A stretch of 64,000 nt of DNA from Oscillospiraceae bacterium (GTDB taxonomy: Bacteria > Bacillota > Clostridia > Saccharofermentanales > Saccharofermentanaceae). The stretch spans positions 1-64,000 of the forward strand of contig FWXP01000007.1 of assembly GCA_900176545.1 (NCBI GenBank), in the 5' to 3' direction. Every line of letters starts with the position of its first letter. Position 1 is the stretch's first letter. Below, piece after piece: positions 43,204 to 51,379 of this stretch. The notes below the pieces were generated by a model. That model saw only the letters and a list, made by a program, of their open reading frames with translations. It had not been told where the DNA came from and searched no databases. The translations under genes were made by a program, and so were the position numbers.

Positions 43204-43543
43204 TCGCCTCTAAGATCTGATCTCTCATCTTATACATATGCTGCACGCTGTTCTCCAGGAAGTAGTAGTGCATGACATAAGGAACTACCAGTACCAGGAA
43301 GAGTGCGCTTAAGATGATAGCGGGGACCGAAGGGTTCGTAAGTATCAGAGCTATGGAGATGACCTCCAGTATGGCAAAGAGAACAGTAACTATAAGGTGA
43401 ATGAGCCTCTCGTGCTGGAAGTATGTGATCTTGATCTCGAATTCGGATAAGACCTCACGGATCTTCTCTATATCGGCATCCTTCATGTCCAGGTCCATAA
43501 AGCCCTGTACCTTATCCATATAGCTCTGTATATACTTCTTCAT
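43175..43543 (-). CDS. Small two-helix membrane protein
   Basis: This 122-residue protein has a helical, charged N-terminal half (MDLDMKDADIEKIREVLSEFEIKI) and two hydrophobic helices near residues 47-68 and 72-92, then a basic tail. It starts 2 bases after the stop of the radical SAM gene, indicating coupling, though the ribosome binding site is weak. The 3' end overlaps the MscS-type gene. No function is recognised. Confidence 0.65.
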   Translation of the reverse strand: MKKYIQSYMDKVQGFMDLDMKDADIEKIREVLSEFEIKITYFQHERLIHLIVTVLFAILEVISIALILTNPSVPAIILSALFLVLVVPYVMHYYFLENSVQHMYKMRDQILEAIKEKRSCKP

Positions 43544-43544
43544 A

Positions 43545-44420
43545 TCAGGAGAACCTCTTATTTATATAGTTAATGACATTCCTCTTATTAGCGGTCCACA
43601 TGGGATCTTGAAGAAGGCTCTTGGGGCCGTCTCCCGTAAGCCTGTGGACAATGACATCTGAAGGAAGTATCTTCAGCGCCTCTTCTACAATATCAAAATA
43701 CTCCTCCATGGACAGTACTTCAATCCTGCCCTCTTCCCACTCTTTCTCGTAGCGCGTTCCCTTAAGGATATAAAGGCATGTGAACTTGATGCCGTCAGTA
43801 CCGGCATCGACGGCAGTCCTGACAGATGACATCATCTGATCCTTACTTTCTCCCGGAAGGCCGAATATCACATGGGTTATGACTTCGCAGCCTATAGCCT
43901 TAAGATCCCTTACAGCCTTTATGTATTCATGGGTCTCATATCCCCTGCCAAAGCTCTCCGCCGTCTTATCGTCAGATGTCTGAAGTCCCAGCTCCACCAT
44001 AAGAGGGATCTTACTTGAAGTCTCCTTTAATACTTGAAGGATATCTTCCGGAAGGCAGTCGGGCCTTGTACCTATGGCAAGAGCCTCCACCTTGGGGTGG
44101 GATCTTGCTTGTTCGAAAGCTTTTCTTAGGTACATAGGATCGCAGTATGTTCCCGTAAAGCTCTGAAAATATGCGATATATCCCGTATCTTCAGGAACTT
44201 TGGAAGCGAGCCGTCTTACGGCTTCGTCGATCTGCTCGGTAACTGTCATCTTCCTGTCAGAAGCGAACTCTCCCGAGCCCCCGGCAGAGCAGAAAGCACA
44301 GCCTCCGACGCCCTTGGTACCGTCCCTGTTGGGGCAGGTCACGTCAAGGCTTATGGCAGCCTTATACATCTTATGGCCGAATCTGTTCTTAAAGTATGTA
44401 TTTGCGTCGTTATATCTCAT
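43545..44420 (-). CDS. YhcC-type radical SAM protein (TIGR01212 family)
   Basis: This 291-residue protein has Cys at 29, 41 and 44 (CPNRDGTKGVGGCAFC), the family's unusual C-x11-C-x2-C site for the 4Fe-4S cluster. It contains GLQTSDDKTAESFGRGYE and THVIFGLPGESKDQM, which are typical of the family. The substrate is unknown, although family members have been linked to RNA modification. Its ATG overlaps the stop of the dinB-like gene (ATGA), so both are one operon with the small membrane protein. Confidence 0.9.
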   Translation of the reverse strand: MRYNDANTYFKNRFGHKMYKAAISLDVTCPNRDGTKGVGGCAFCSAGGSGEFASDRKMTVTEQIDEAVRRLASKVPEDTGYIAYFQSFTGTYCDPMYLRKAFEQARSHPKVEALAIGTRPDCLPEDILQVLKETSSKIPLMVELGLQTSDDKTAESFGRGYETHEYIKAVRDLKAIGCEVITHVIFGLPGESKDQMMSSVRTAVDAGTDGIKFTCLYILKGTRYEKEWEEGRIEVLSMEEYFDIVEEALKILPSDVIVHRLTGDGPKSLLQDPMWTANKRNVINYINKRFS

Positions 44421-45643
44421 TTCTTTGTCCCGCCCTCTTTTCTCAGAGGATCCCTGTCGTAGTCGGCCATGCCGGAAAGCTCCGCCAGGCTCTTTATGGT
44501 ACCGCTTCCGTAGCGGGAATTGATCTTATCTATGGCATCGTTTATCTTCTTTCCGCGCTCCGTCTCTTCCTGAACTTCGAAGAGCGAGATCTGGCTGCCG
44601 CTTCCCGCCTTTGTGAGCTTACTGCATTTTATACCGATGCTCCTAATGGGTGCATGCCAGTCGTAGGACTCGTCGAAAAGCACTTTTGCCGCTTCGAACA
44701 GGTCCTTGCCGCTGTCCGTGGGGATAAGAAGTCCCCTCTGATGCTCGTACTTATTAAGATCTCTGTCCCTTACATAAAGTGCGATGCCGCCTGCCTCAAG
44801 ACCTCTTCTTCTAAGTCTTGCCGCAGTGCCGGAACAAAGTCCGTGCAAGGTGCCGTATACCTGCTCGGGATTGGTCATGTCCTCTGGTGTCGTCGTGGAG
44901 TTATTTATGGACTTTAATTCCCTCTCGTAGTCAGCTCTTGCCACGGGACTGTCGTCCAGACCGTTAGCATACTGCCACAGCATGATCCCGGCCTTCCCGA
45001 GATAATCCGAGAGGTATTCCTTATCGGCATTTGCCAGGTCGCCTATAGTCCTTACATTGATCTCTGAAAGCTTACTCGTGGACTTCTTCCCTGCAAAAAG
45101 AAGGTCAGATACGGGAAGAGGCCATACTATATCCTTATAATTCTCTTCTGATATATATGTAGTGGCGTCGGGCTTCTTGTAATCGGACCCCAGCTTGGCA
45201 AATACCTTATTGAAGCTTACACCTACAGAGCATGTAAGGCTGAATTCATTTCTTACCCTGGATCTTATCTCATCTGCTACCATGACCGGATCCTTATCCC
45301 TGCAGTAATCTGTCATGTCCAGCCAGCATTCGTCTATCCCGAAGGACTCCACCTGATCGGTATACTCCGTGTACATGGCCTTGAGTTTCCCGGAGATGCT
45401 CACATAAAGATCATAGTGGGAAGGAACGGTTATAAGATCGGGACACTTTCTCTTGGCTTCCCATATGGCCTCGGCAGTCTTGACGCCCGCCTTGGAGGCA
45501 AGCTCGTTCTTGGCAAGGATGATGCCGTGCCTCTTCTCCTCGTCTCCGGCCACAGCCATGGGCACGTTTTTGTACTCCGGATGAGAGATCATCTCGACAG
45601 AGGCAAAATAGCAGTTCTGGTCTATGTGAAATACGATCCTACC
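44417..45643 (-). CDS. dinB: Y-family DNA polymerase (DNA polymerase IV type)
   Basis: The start ATG 45643 has AAAGGACGGAT just upstream; the frame runs 19 codons further but without a ribosome binding site. The 408-residue translesion polymerase opens FHIDQNCYFASVEM with catalytic Asp, and SFGIDECWLDMTDYCRD near residues 100-116 holds the second catalytic Asp-Glu. The thumb and little-finger domains follow (VGVSFNKVFAKLGSDYKKPDATTYI). It copies past DNA lesions in the cytoplasm. A promoter region lies between it and the divergent response regulator gene. Confidence 0.92.
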   Translation of the reverse strand, partial: GRIVFHIDQNCYFASVEMISHPEYKNVPMAVAGDEEKRHGIILAKNELASKAGVKTAEAIWEAKRKCPDLITVPSHYDLYVSISGKLKAMYTEYTDQVESFGIDECWLDMTDYCRDKDPVMVADEIRSRVRNEFSLTCSVGVSFNKVFAKLGSDYKKPDATTYISEENYKDIVWPLPVSDLLFAGKKSTSKLSEINVRTIGDLANADKEYLSDYLGKAGIMLWQYANGLDDSPVARADYERELKSINNSTTTPEDMTNPEQVYGTLHGLCSGTAARLRRRGLEAGGIALYVRDRDLNKYEHQRGLLIPTDSGKDLFEAAKVLFDESYDWHAPIRSIGIKCSKLTKAGSGSQISLFEVQEETERGKKINDAIDKINSRYGSGTIKSLAELSGMADYDRDPLRKEGGTKK

Positions 45644-45747
45644 CATATCCGTCCTTTCTCGAAACGCCCTTATTCTAGCACTTTCGAGGGATACTCGCAA
45701 ACATTCGTTCCCGCATTTGCGAATATATAAACTTTTTGTTAACTGTG

Positions 45748-45775
45748 TTGTAATTTTGTTTAATCCGATTATAAT
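45748..45775 (+). promoter_or_regulatory. Promoter of the two-component system
   Basis: TTGTAA at 45748-45753, a 16-bp spacer, and TATAAT at 45770-45775, about 50 bases before the start codon. Confidence 0.7.
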
Positions 45776-45825
45776 TAAAGCGAAATATCAAATATATAAG
45801 AAATGATTAAAGGAGGAACGGACCG

Positions 45826-46536
45826 ATGGCTCAGCATAAGATTCTTCTCGTTGATGACGATACCGACATTCTCGAGATCAACCGTGCCTTTCTTGAGAGT
45901 GAGGGTTACGAGGTAGTAACCGCTACGAACATCGCTCAGACAATGGAAAAGGTTCAGCTTCATAACTTCGATTGCATAGTATTGGACGTAATGCTTCCCG
46001 ACGGAAGCGCTTTCGAGCTCCCCCCCAGGATCGCAGTATATTCGGGAGCTCCCATCATCTTCCTTACCGCCAGAGAGCAGGTAGAGGACAGGATACAGGG
46101 ATTCAAGGTAGGTGCAGACGACTACATCACAAAGCCTTACTCACTTCCCGAGTTAAGCCTTCGTATCAACGCACATATCAGACGTAACATGAAGAGTGAG
46201 GGTTTCCTTATGGAATTCCCGCCCCTCAAGATCAATATCAAGACACGTGAGGTTACCCTCAAGGATAACCCCGTTCACCTTACGAACCGTGAGTTCGATA
46301 TCTTGAGACTCCTTGCAGAGACACCTAACGTAATCGTTCCCTTCGCAAGGATCTACTCCCACGTATGGGGTGACGACTCCGCTTGCGACAACCATCTCGT
46401 AATGGTAAACATCTCCTACCTTCGTAAGAAGATGGAGAAGATCGCACCCGAGATCACATTTGTTAAGACCGAGTGGGGTATCGGATACTCCTTCGCTTAC
46501 CCGCCCGTAAAGAACAGCATGCACGGTGAGTATTGA
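45826..46536 (+). CDS. OmpR/PhoB-family response regulator
   Basis: This 236-residue protein has a receiver domain (residues 5-118) with acidic D10/D11, phosphoacceptor D54 in IVLDVMLPDG, T81 and K103 in TKPYSLPEL. The C-terminal winged helix (about 135-230) has LTNREFDILRLLAETPNVIVP and VNISYLRKKME. GGAGG precedes the ATG. It is followed by a hairpin and its partner kinase gene. Targets cannot be inferred. Confidence 0.95.
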   Translation: MAQHKILLVDDDTDILEINRAFLESEGYEVVTATNIAQTMEKVQLHNFDCIVLDVMLPDGSAFELPPRIAVYSGAPIIFLTAREQVEDRIQGFKVGADDYITKPYSLPELSLRINAHIRRNMKSEGFLMEFPPLKINIKTREVTLKDNPVHLTNREFDILRLLAETPNVIVPFARIYSHVWGDDSACDNHLVMVNISYLRKKMEKIAPEITFVKTEWGIGYSFAYPPVKNSMHGEY

Positions 46537-46562
46537 TTATAGTCGCTTAATTAAGTAAAATT

Positions 46563-46593
46563 ACGCCCGATGAGACATGCGCTCGTCGGGCGT
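46563..46593 (+). repeat. Hairpin between response regulator and kinase genes
   Basis: ACGCCCGATGAG pairs with CTCGTCGGGCGT (one G-U) around a 7-base loop. No T-run follows, so it more likely stabilises the upstream mRNA or sets the ratio of the two proteins than terminates. Confidence 0.6.
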
Positions 46594-46622
46594 ATCTGTT
46601 AAAAAGACAAGGAAACTCAAAG

Positions 46623-48821
46623 ATGGCATCTGGCAATACCAAGACTTCATTAAAGCTCGAGAACGATTCGGTCACGAGACAGCTCATGACCGTTCTGGTA
46701 TTCATGCTGTCCTTTATCCTTACGTCGCAGATAATGCATCTGGCAAATAACAGAAACGATTCGGGAGTACCCTACTCCAATTCCGAGCATACTTATACCA
46801 TCACGGATGAGTTCGAGGATTCAAGTACCCTCTTCTTCGACGATCACTGGATAGTAGTCCCCAATATCCATCCGGGCGCACTTGAGATACATTCCTTCAA
46901 GTATTCCTATTTCCCCACATATGCCCACTTCGAGAATGTCAGCATAAACAGCAGATCCGGCTGGAACGACTTAGGTCCTAATGCCGTGATCTACAATGCG
47001 GGAGAATTTCCTACCCTCATTCGTTTCAATGGTGGAAGGGGTCGTCACGAAGGACATTACGATTACTGCGTAGCATACCTTAACAGGTTCAAGTTCAGTA
47101 ATAATATATCCACGGCATACCTGAGCATCCCCGATATCCACGGTGAAGCTCGTGTATTCTGCAACGGCATGTACGAGGGTGAACTTGGAGATACCTCCTC
47201 CGAGACCAAGCTGGACTTCTCCTGCGGCTACTACAGTATCCCCATCCACGCAAATGAGTACGGCTACGCGGAAGTAACCATAGTAGTCACATGTGAAGAA
47301 GGCACATATGCTCCGGGCATATTGTCGGCTCCTGCCATTTCGCTCAAGACAACAGATACGAAGGCTATCGTCATATCCTCGGTATGGTTCGCAATCCTTA
47401 TCACGATAACGGTATTCTTTACGCTGGGCGGCTTTATCATCACACGTACTACCGCAGGTCTTCACAAGTTCGGCATACTCCTTATATACGAGCTCGCGTT
47501 CCTGACGTACCTTACCCTTCACGAGCGATATGTCATCACATATTCCGTCACCAGGACCAAGGCCTGTTATGCACTTGTCGTCATAATGGCAGCTACTGCT
47601 TATTCCTTCGTATCGTCTCTCTTCTCGAATTCGGAGTTCAACAGGAAGCATCCCTTCTTTAAGTGGGATTCCCTTGTCCTCGTTGCAGTAGGCCTGGGAC
47701 TTGGCGTCATCCCTCTCATCGATCCTACCGTATGGTCAGACTCCAGGCATATCGCCTTCCCTTACATATATACTTTCGTACTGTCAGCCGTCATGGCATT
47801 GAAGATACTGTTCTTCTACTTAAAGGAGAAGGCCAGCACCTTCGGTCTCGTAGCTTCCGCTACGTTCCTTTTCATGTTCGTATATATGCATGAGGATCCC
47901 ACTACGAAGTACAACATACCTTTCTATTCCATGTACTTCACCATCGCCATCTCCGTCATATCGGTATATTTCTTCTTCCTTTATGTACATCAGTACAAGG
48001 CGCTCGCGAAGACTTCCGAAAGGCTCCGCTACCTCGTCAAGGAGAAGACCCTCCATATATCCGAGATCAACAGGGATCTTTATAACACCAATAAGAAACT
48101 CCTGGAGAACGAAGAAGCACGTAAGAACGTCCTTTCCAACGTGTCCCACGACTTAAGGACTCCCGTTACGGCCATAAGAGGCTACGCAGAACTCCTGTCC
48201 ACGGCCAGGAAGAACATGAAGGACGAGCAGATAGACAACTATCTTAATAACATAATAAAGAGATCACAGCAGATGGAGCGTATCGTTGCGGATATCGTGG
48301 AGCTTACCAGGATGGAGTCCAATACCAACGAGTTCAGCTTCACTGACGTATCCATGGCTGAGCTCCTGGATGAGCTCTATATGCTCTACGAGGGCGATCT
48401 CCACGGTACTGCCAAGAAGCTCACGCTGGATCTTCCCGAAGACGATCTGCTCATAGTAAAGGCAGATCCCAAGAAGATCTCCAGAGTCTTCGAGAACCTT
48501 ATATCAAATGCGATCAATTATACATACGATGAAGCTCTCATAAAGGTCAGAGCCTGGAGGAGCGATGCGGATAAGCCCGTATCAGAACAGAGGATACATA
48601 TAGAGATATCGGATAACGGTATCGGTATACCCAAGGAAGAGATAGAGAAGGTCTTCGACCGCTTCTACCGCGCGAAGAACTCCGGACAGAACATAAAGGG
48701 TACGGGACTTGGTCTGTCCATAGTAAAGACCATAATAGAACATCACGATGCGGATATCACCGTAGAGAGCCGACTGGGCTCAGGTACGACGTTCCACATC
48801 GTGATGAAAGCTACTTTTTGA
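46623..48821 (+). CDS. Sensor histidine kinase with extracellular and 7TM sensing regions
   Basis: This 732-residue membrane kinase has a first membrane helix near 20-38, an extracytoplasmic beta-rich domain (about 45-245), and seven hydrophobic helices (about 248-460) like the 7TM-DISM architecture. A coiled-coil linker leads to the dimerisation domain with phospho-His in NVSHDLRTP. The ATP-binding motifs are FENLISNAINY (N box), DNGIGIPKE (G1) and GTGLGLSIVK (G2). It pairs with the upstream OmpR-type regulator. The signal may be a carbohydrate or small ligand at the cell surface; that is inference. Confidence 0.93.
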   Translation: MASGNTKTSLKLENDSVTRQLMTVLVFMLSFILTSQIMHLANNRNDSGVPYSNSEHTYTITDEFEDSSTLFFDDHWIVVPNIHPGALEIHSFKYSYFPTYAHFENVSINSRSGWNDLGPNAVIYNAGEFPTLIRFNGGRGRHEGHYDYCVAYLNRFKFSNNISTAYLSIPDIHGEARVFCNGMYEGELGDTSSETKLDFSCGYYSIPIHANEYGYAEVTIVVTCEEGTYAPGILSAPAISLKTTDTKAIVISSVWFAILITITVFFTLGGFIITRTTAGLHKFGILLIYELAFLTYLTLHERYVITYSVTRTKACYALVVIMAATAYSFVSSLFSNSEFNRKHPFFKWDSLVLVAVGLGLGVIPLIDPTVWSDSRHIAFPYIYTFVLSAVMALKILFFYLKEKASTFGLVASATFLFMFVYMHEDPTTKYNIPFYSMYFTIAISVISVYFFFLYVHQYKALAKTSERLRYLVKEKTLHISEINRDLYNTNKKLLENEEARKNVLSNVSHDLRTPVTAIRGYAELLSTARKNMKDEQIDNYLNNIIKRSQQMERIVADIVELTRMESNTNEFSFTDVSMAELLDELYMLYEGDLHGTAKKLTLDLPEDDLLIVKADPKKISRVFENLISNAINYTYDEALIKVRAWRSDADKPVSEQRIHIEISDNGIGIPKEEIEKVFDRFYRAKNSGQNIKGTGLGLSIVKTIIEHHDADITVESRLGSGTTFHIVMKATF

Positions 48822-48831
48822 TCGGTTTTGA

Positions 48832-49038
48832 TCAGGCCTCTTTTGCCTTGAAATACTCGTTGAGCTCTGCGATAAGCGCATCGCAGTCCATACCGTGTAC
48901 ATAGCAGGCTTCTTCGATAGTCTCGCCTGTTGCCATAACGCAACCGAGACAGTGAAGGCCGGAGTTCATAAGGATAGGCGCAACACCCTGATCTGCTGCA
49001 ACAACGTCACCGATAATAGTGTCTTTTGTGATCTCCAC
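48832..49038 (-). CDS. DUF1858-type small redox-associated protein
   Basis: I use the GTG at 49038, which follows GGAGG; a TTG at 49056 lies before that site. The 68-residue protein has the DUF1858 pattern MEITKDTIIGDVVAADQGVAPILMNSGLHCLGC with a C-x2-C pair, then ETIEEACYVHGMD. Family members are often fused or adjacent to hybrid-cluster and Fe-S proteins. Its stop lies 10 bases after the convergent kinase stop. Confidence 0.82.
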   Translation of the reverse strand: MEITKDTIIGDVVAADQGVAPILMNSGLHCLGCVMATGETIEEACYVHGMDCDALIAELNEYFKAKEA

Positions 49039-49181
49039 AGGACTATTCCTCCGCAAATAATGATATGCCCGCCGATCGCCGTCGGACGCATATAGGATAC
49101 ACTATAGAAGTAAATTTGTCATAGTATCTCCGAAGACTTATAAAAATCAGCCTTTTTGAGGTACCAAATTGACAAAACGGC

Positions 49182-49210
49182 TTGACACCATGCGGTTTTC
49201 AGTACATAAT
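49182..49210 (+). promoter_or_regulatory. Strong promoter of the HU gene
   Basis: TTGACA at 49182-49187, a 17-bp spacer and CATAAT at 49205-49210. A second TTGACA lies at 49169-49174. Confidence 0.85.
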
Positions 49211-49255
49211 AACTGTGCAAATTGCCTATAAATGTAGGTACAAGGAGGCTATAAC

Positions 49256-49540
49256 ATGAATAAAACAGATCTTATTGATGCAATCGCAGCTAAGGCTGAC
49301 ATCTCCAAGAAGGACGCTGAGACAGCTCTCAAGGCTACAATCGAGTCCATCGAGGAAGCTCTCAAGAACGATGAGAAGGTTGTTCTTGTTGGCTTTGGTA
49401 CATTCTCTGTTAAGGAGAGAGCAGCTCGCACAGGTCGTAACCCCAGCACAGGTAAGTCGATCAAGATCGCTGCATCCAAGGCTCCCGCTTTCAAGGCTGG
49501 TAAGGAGCTCAAGGATATCGTTAACAGCAAGAAGAAGTAA
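49256..49540 (+). CDS. hup: HU-family histone-like DNA-binding protein
   Basis: This 94-residue protein has the classic HU pattern [50 protein letters not shown] (beta arm with the RNP motif) and a C-terminal helix ending NSKKK. It bends and compacts DNA. It has a near-consensus promoter, GGAGG, and a UUCG-capped terminator. High Lys and use of common codons indicate strong expression. Confidence 0.96.
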   Translation: MNKTDLIDAIAAKADISKKDAETALKATIESIEEALKNDEKVVLVGFGTFSVKERAARTGRNPSTGKSIKIAASKAPAFKAGKELKDIVNSKKK

Positions 49541-49567
49541 TTTGATCTTGTTGAATAGCATTTAATT

Positions 49568-49596
49568 ACAGGCTGTCTTCGGACAGCCTGTTTTTT
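49568..49596 (+). terminator. HU terminator with UUCG tetraloop
   Basis: ACAGGCTGTC-TTCG-GACAGCCTGT followed by TTTTTT. Its end overlaps the stop of the convergent Spo0A-C-like gene. Confidence 0.95.
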
Positions 49597-50170
49597 ATGC
49601 CGTTACCATCCCGCTCCTCTTCCTGACTTCCTCTGCAAGGAGCCTTATTATCGATATGCTCTTCATCTTCTTTTCCTTGAAGTTGCTCTTATATATCGCA
49701 TATCGGATATTCCTCTCAACATGGTTATAGTTGATCTCCAGGGCATCAGCCGCATAGTCGAACAACACCTTGGGGCTTAGATGTCCCGTACTCTCACGAA
49801 GGGCTATCTTCGTTACCAGGATAAATATCGCCCTGGTGCCGAGAAGCGACGGCTCGAAGCTATGTTCCCTCAATACATCCTCTACGGTGGACGCCAGCAT
49901 ACCTTCGTTCACCGTTCCGGGCAATACATTCTCCCCCGGCTGTCCCTCTTCCCTTATCTCCTCGATGATGTCGTGTATATGCCTTGCAGCATACCCCGGG
50001 TTACGCCTGGCATCGACAACGTAATGCACCTTTCCTTCGGCGTCTGTCACGCCGATGATCCCTTTCCTCTTGAGCATCCCGTTCAACGTCTTTAAGAGGA
50101 ACTCATCGTCGCATACCACATATATCCCCGTCTCGGTATCCGTAAGCTCCCTGCTGCTCCTTCGATTCAT
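49595..50170 (-). CDS. Protein with Spo0A C-terminal-like DNA-binding domain
   Basis: The start ATG 50170 has GGAGG 8 bases upstream; 27 codons of extra open frame precede it. The 191-residue protein has an N-terminal region of unknown type (about 1-80). The C-terminal helical domain resembles the Spo0A effector fold: SFEPSLLGTRAIFILVTKIALREST, then INYNHVERNIRYAIYKSNFKE, where the Spo0A recognition helix normally lies. There is no receiver domain with the usual phospho-Asp. It may bind DNA constitutively or sense something else. It is convergent with HU. Confidence 0.72.
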   Translation of the reverse strand: MNRRSSRELTDTETGIYVVCDDEFLLKTLNGMLKRKGIIGVTDAEGKVHYVVDARRNPGYAARHIHDIIEEIREEGQPGENVLPGTVNEGMLASTVEDVLREHSFEPSLLGTRAIFILVTKIALRESTGHLSPKVLFDYAADALEINYNHVERNIRYAIYKSNFKEKKMKSISIIRLLAEEVRKRSGMVTA

Positions 50171-50247
50171 CTGATAGTCCTCCATTCCCTCTTTTTCTTT
50201 ATATACATCAATATCTATCACCGGGCAGATATCAGGCGCAATAAAGA

Positions 50248-50277
50248 ACACTCCCTGTTTTTTAAAACAGAGAGTGT
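50248..50277 (-). terminator. Hairpin terminator after the cyclo-ligase operon
   Basis: ACACTCTCTGTTTT pairs with AAAACAGGGAGTGT (one mismatch). A weakly T-rich tail TTCTTTATT follows on the minus strand. Confidence 0.6.
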
Positions 50278-50305
50278 ATCGGTATTTCTGACAGTCAAAG
50301 AAATT

Positions 50306-50764
50306 TTATTCTTCGTCGGTGGATGTGATCGAAGTCTGCTTCTCCTCACTTATGGAGTTATCTACGTCAACTTCTTCTGTCACTACCACTTCCACGGCAT
50401 AGTGCCCGTATCTCGTATATCTTATCTTCACGTTGGAACCCTCTTCGGGTATATCCCTCAAGGGATTGATGTAATACCTCTCACCGTCTACGGTAAGGGC
50501 ATTATTGAAGACGGAGACGTCCTCCAGCGTGCCTGTATAGGAATAGTAGTTATCACTCTTAACGGACGCGATGGCAAGGAGCCTGGGAGCCGTAAAGACG
50601 GCCATATAAGCTACTGCCGCAGCGCAGAACAGTAGGGGAAGAAAATAAGCCACGGGATTTTTGGTCTTGCCCTTCTTGTTCCTGTTGGCACATACGACGC
50701 ACAGTATTATCAGTACCAGAGCCACTATCGTATGTACGGAGAGATTGGCGATAAAATACTTCAT
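50306..50764 (-). CDS. Two-helix membrane protein, coupled to the cyclo-ligase gene
   Basis: The start ATG 50764 has GGAGG 7 bases upstream and overlaps the cyclo-ligase stop by ATGA; a longer open frame lacks support. The 152-residue product has hydrophobic helices near residues 7-27 and 38-58, then an extracytoplasmic beta-rich segment (YTGTLEDVSVFNNALTVDGERYYINP), like DUF3592-type membrane proteins. The tail is acidic. Function is unknown. Confidence 0.68.
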   Translation of the reverse strand: MKYFIANLSVHTIVALVLIILCVVCANRNKKGKTKNPVAYFLPLLFCAAAVAYMAVFTAPRLLAIASVKSDNYYSYTGTLEDVSVFNNALTVDGERYYINPLRDIPEEGSNVKIRYTRYGHYAVEVVVTEEVDVDNSISEEKQTSITSTDEE

Positions 50765-51360
50765 TCGGAATCCTCCGTATATACCGCCATTATGCAATCC
50801 ACGGCATAGTCATGCTTCTCTACGGGAAGAGCGGAATATATCTGGAAATCGTAGCAGACTCCGACAGTATAAGGTGCCTTGCCCTCCGATTCGGCCTTAC
50901 ACAGCCAGCGGTCGTAATAACCGCCTCCCTGGCCGAGTCTCGTGCCGTCTTCGCTATATGCTACGGCAGGAACGATCATGAGATCGATATCACCGGGGTA
51001 GATCTTACGAAGGCCGCTCTTGGGCTCGGGGATACCGTATGCACCTTCAGTGAACTGTGAATCGGGATCCGTGATCTCAAAAAACTCCATCTGATCTCCC
51101 TTTACCTTCGGATAGCAGATCGTCCTCTTGTTATCCAGGAAGAACTTTGCGATGCCGTCACAGGGAAGCTCACCTCTTACGGCCTTATAGAGAGCCACAC
51201 AGGATGCGGAAGATATAAGGCTTCTTAAGTCCTTATCCTTGACGGATATGAACTGCTCTGACAGCACCTTATCGTATCCTGCTGCCTGCTCGGGGCCTAT
51301 GAGAGCCCTTCTCGATCTGATGACTTCCCTGATCTGGGACTTCTTTGCTGAATCGCCCAT
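50761..51360 (-). CDS. 5-formyltetrahydrofolate cyclo-ligase
   Basis: This 199-residue enzyme converts 5-formyl-THF to 5,10-methenyl-THF using ATP. Signature elements are the N-terminal KKSQIREVIRSRRALI, YGIPEPKS near residues 107-114, and the phosphate-binding LGQGGGYYDRWL near 142-153. It salvages folate in one-carbon metabolism. GGGAGG precedes the ATG. It sits between ligA (19 bases upstream) and a small membrane protein, probably one operon. Confidence 0.93.
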   Translation of the reverse strand: MGDSAKKSQIREVIRSRRALIGPEQAAGYDKVLSEQFISVKDKDLRSLISSASCVALYKAVRGELPCDGIAKFFLDNKRTICYPKVKGDQMEFFEITDPDSQFTEGAYGIPEPKSGLRKIYPGDIDLMIVPAVAYSEDGTRLGQGGGYYDRWLCKAESEGKAPYTVGVCYDFQIYSALPVEKHDYAVDCIMAVYTEDSE

Positions 51361-51379
51361 ATCCTTATCCTCCCTTCCC

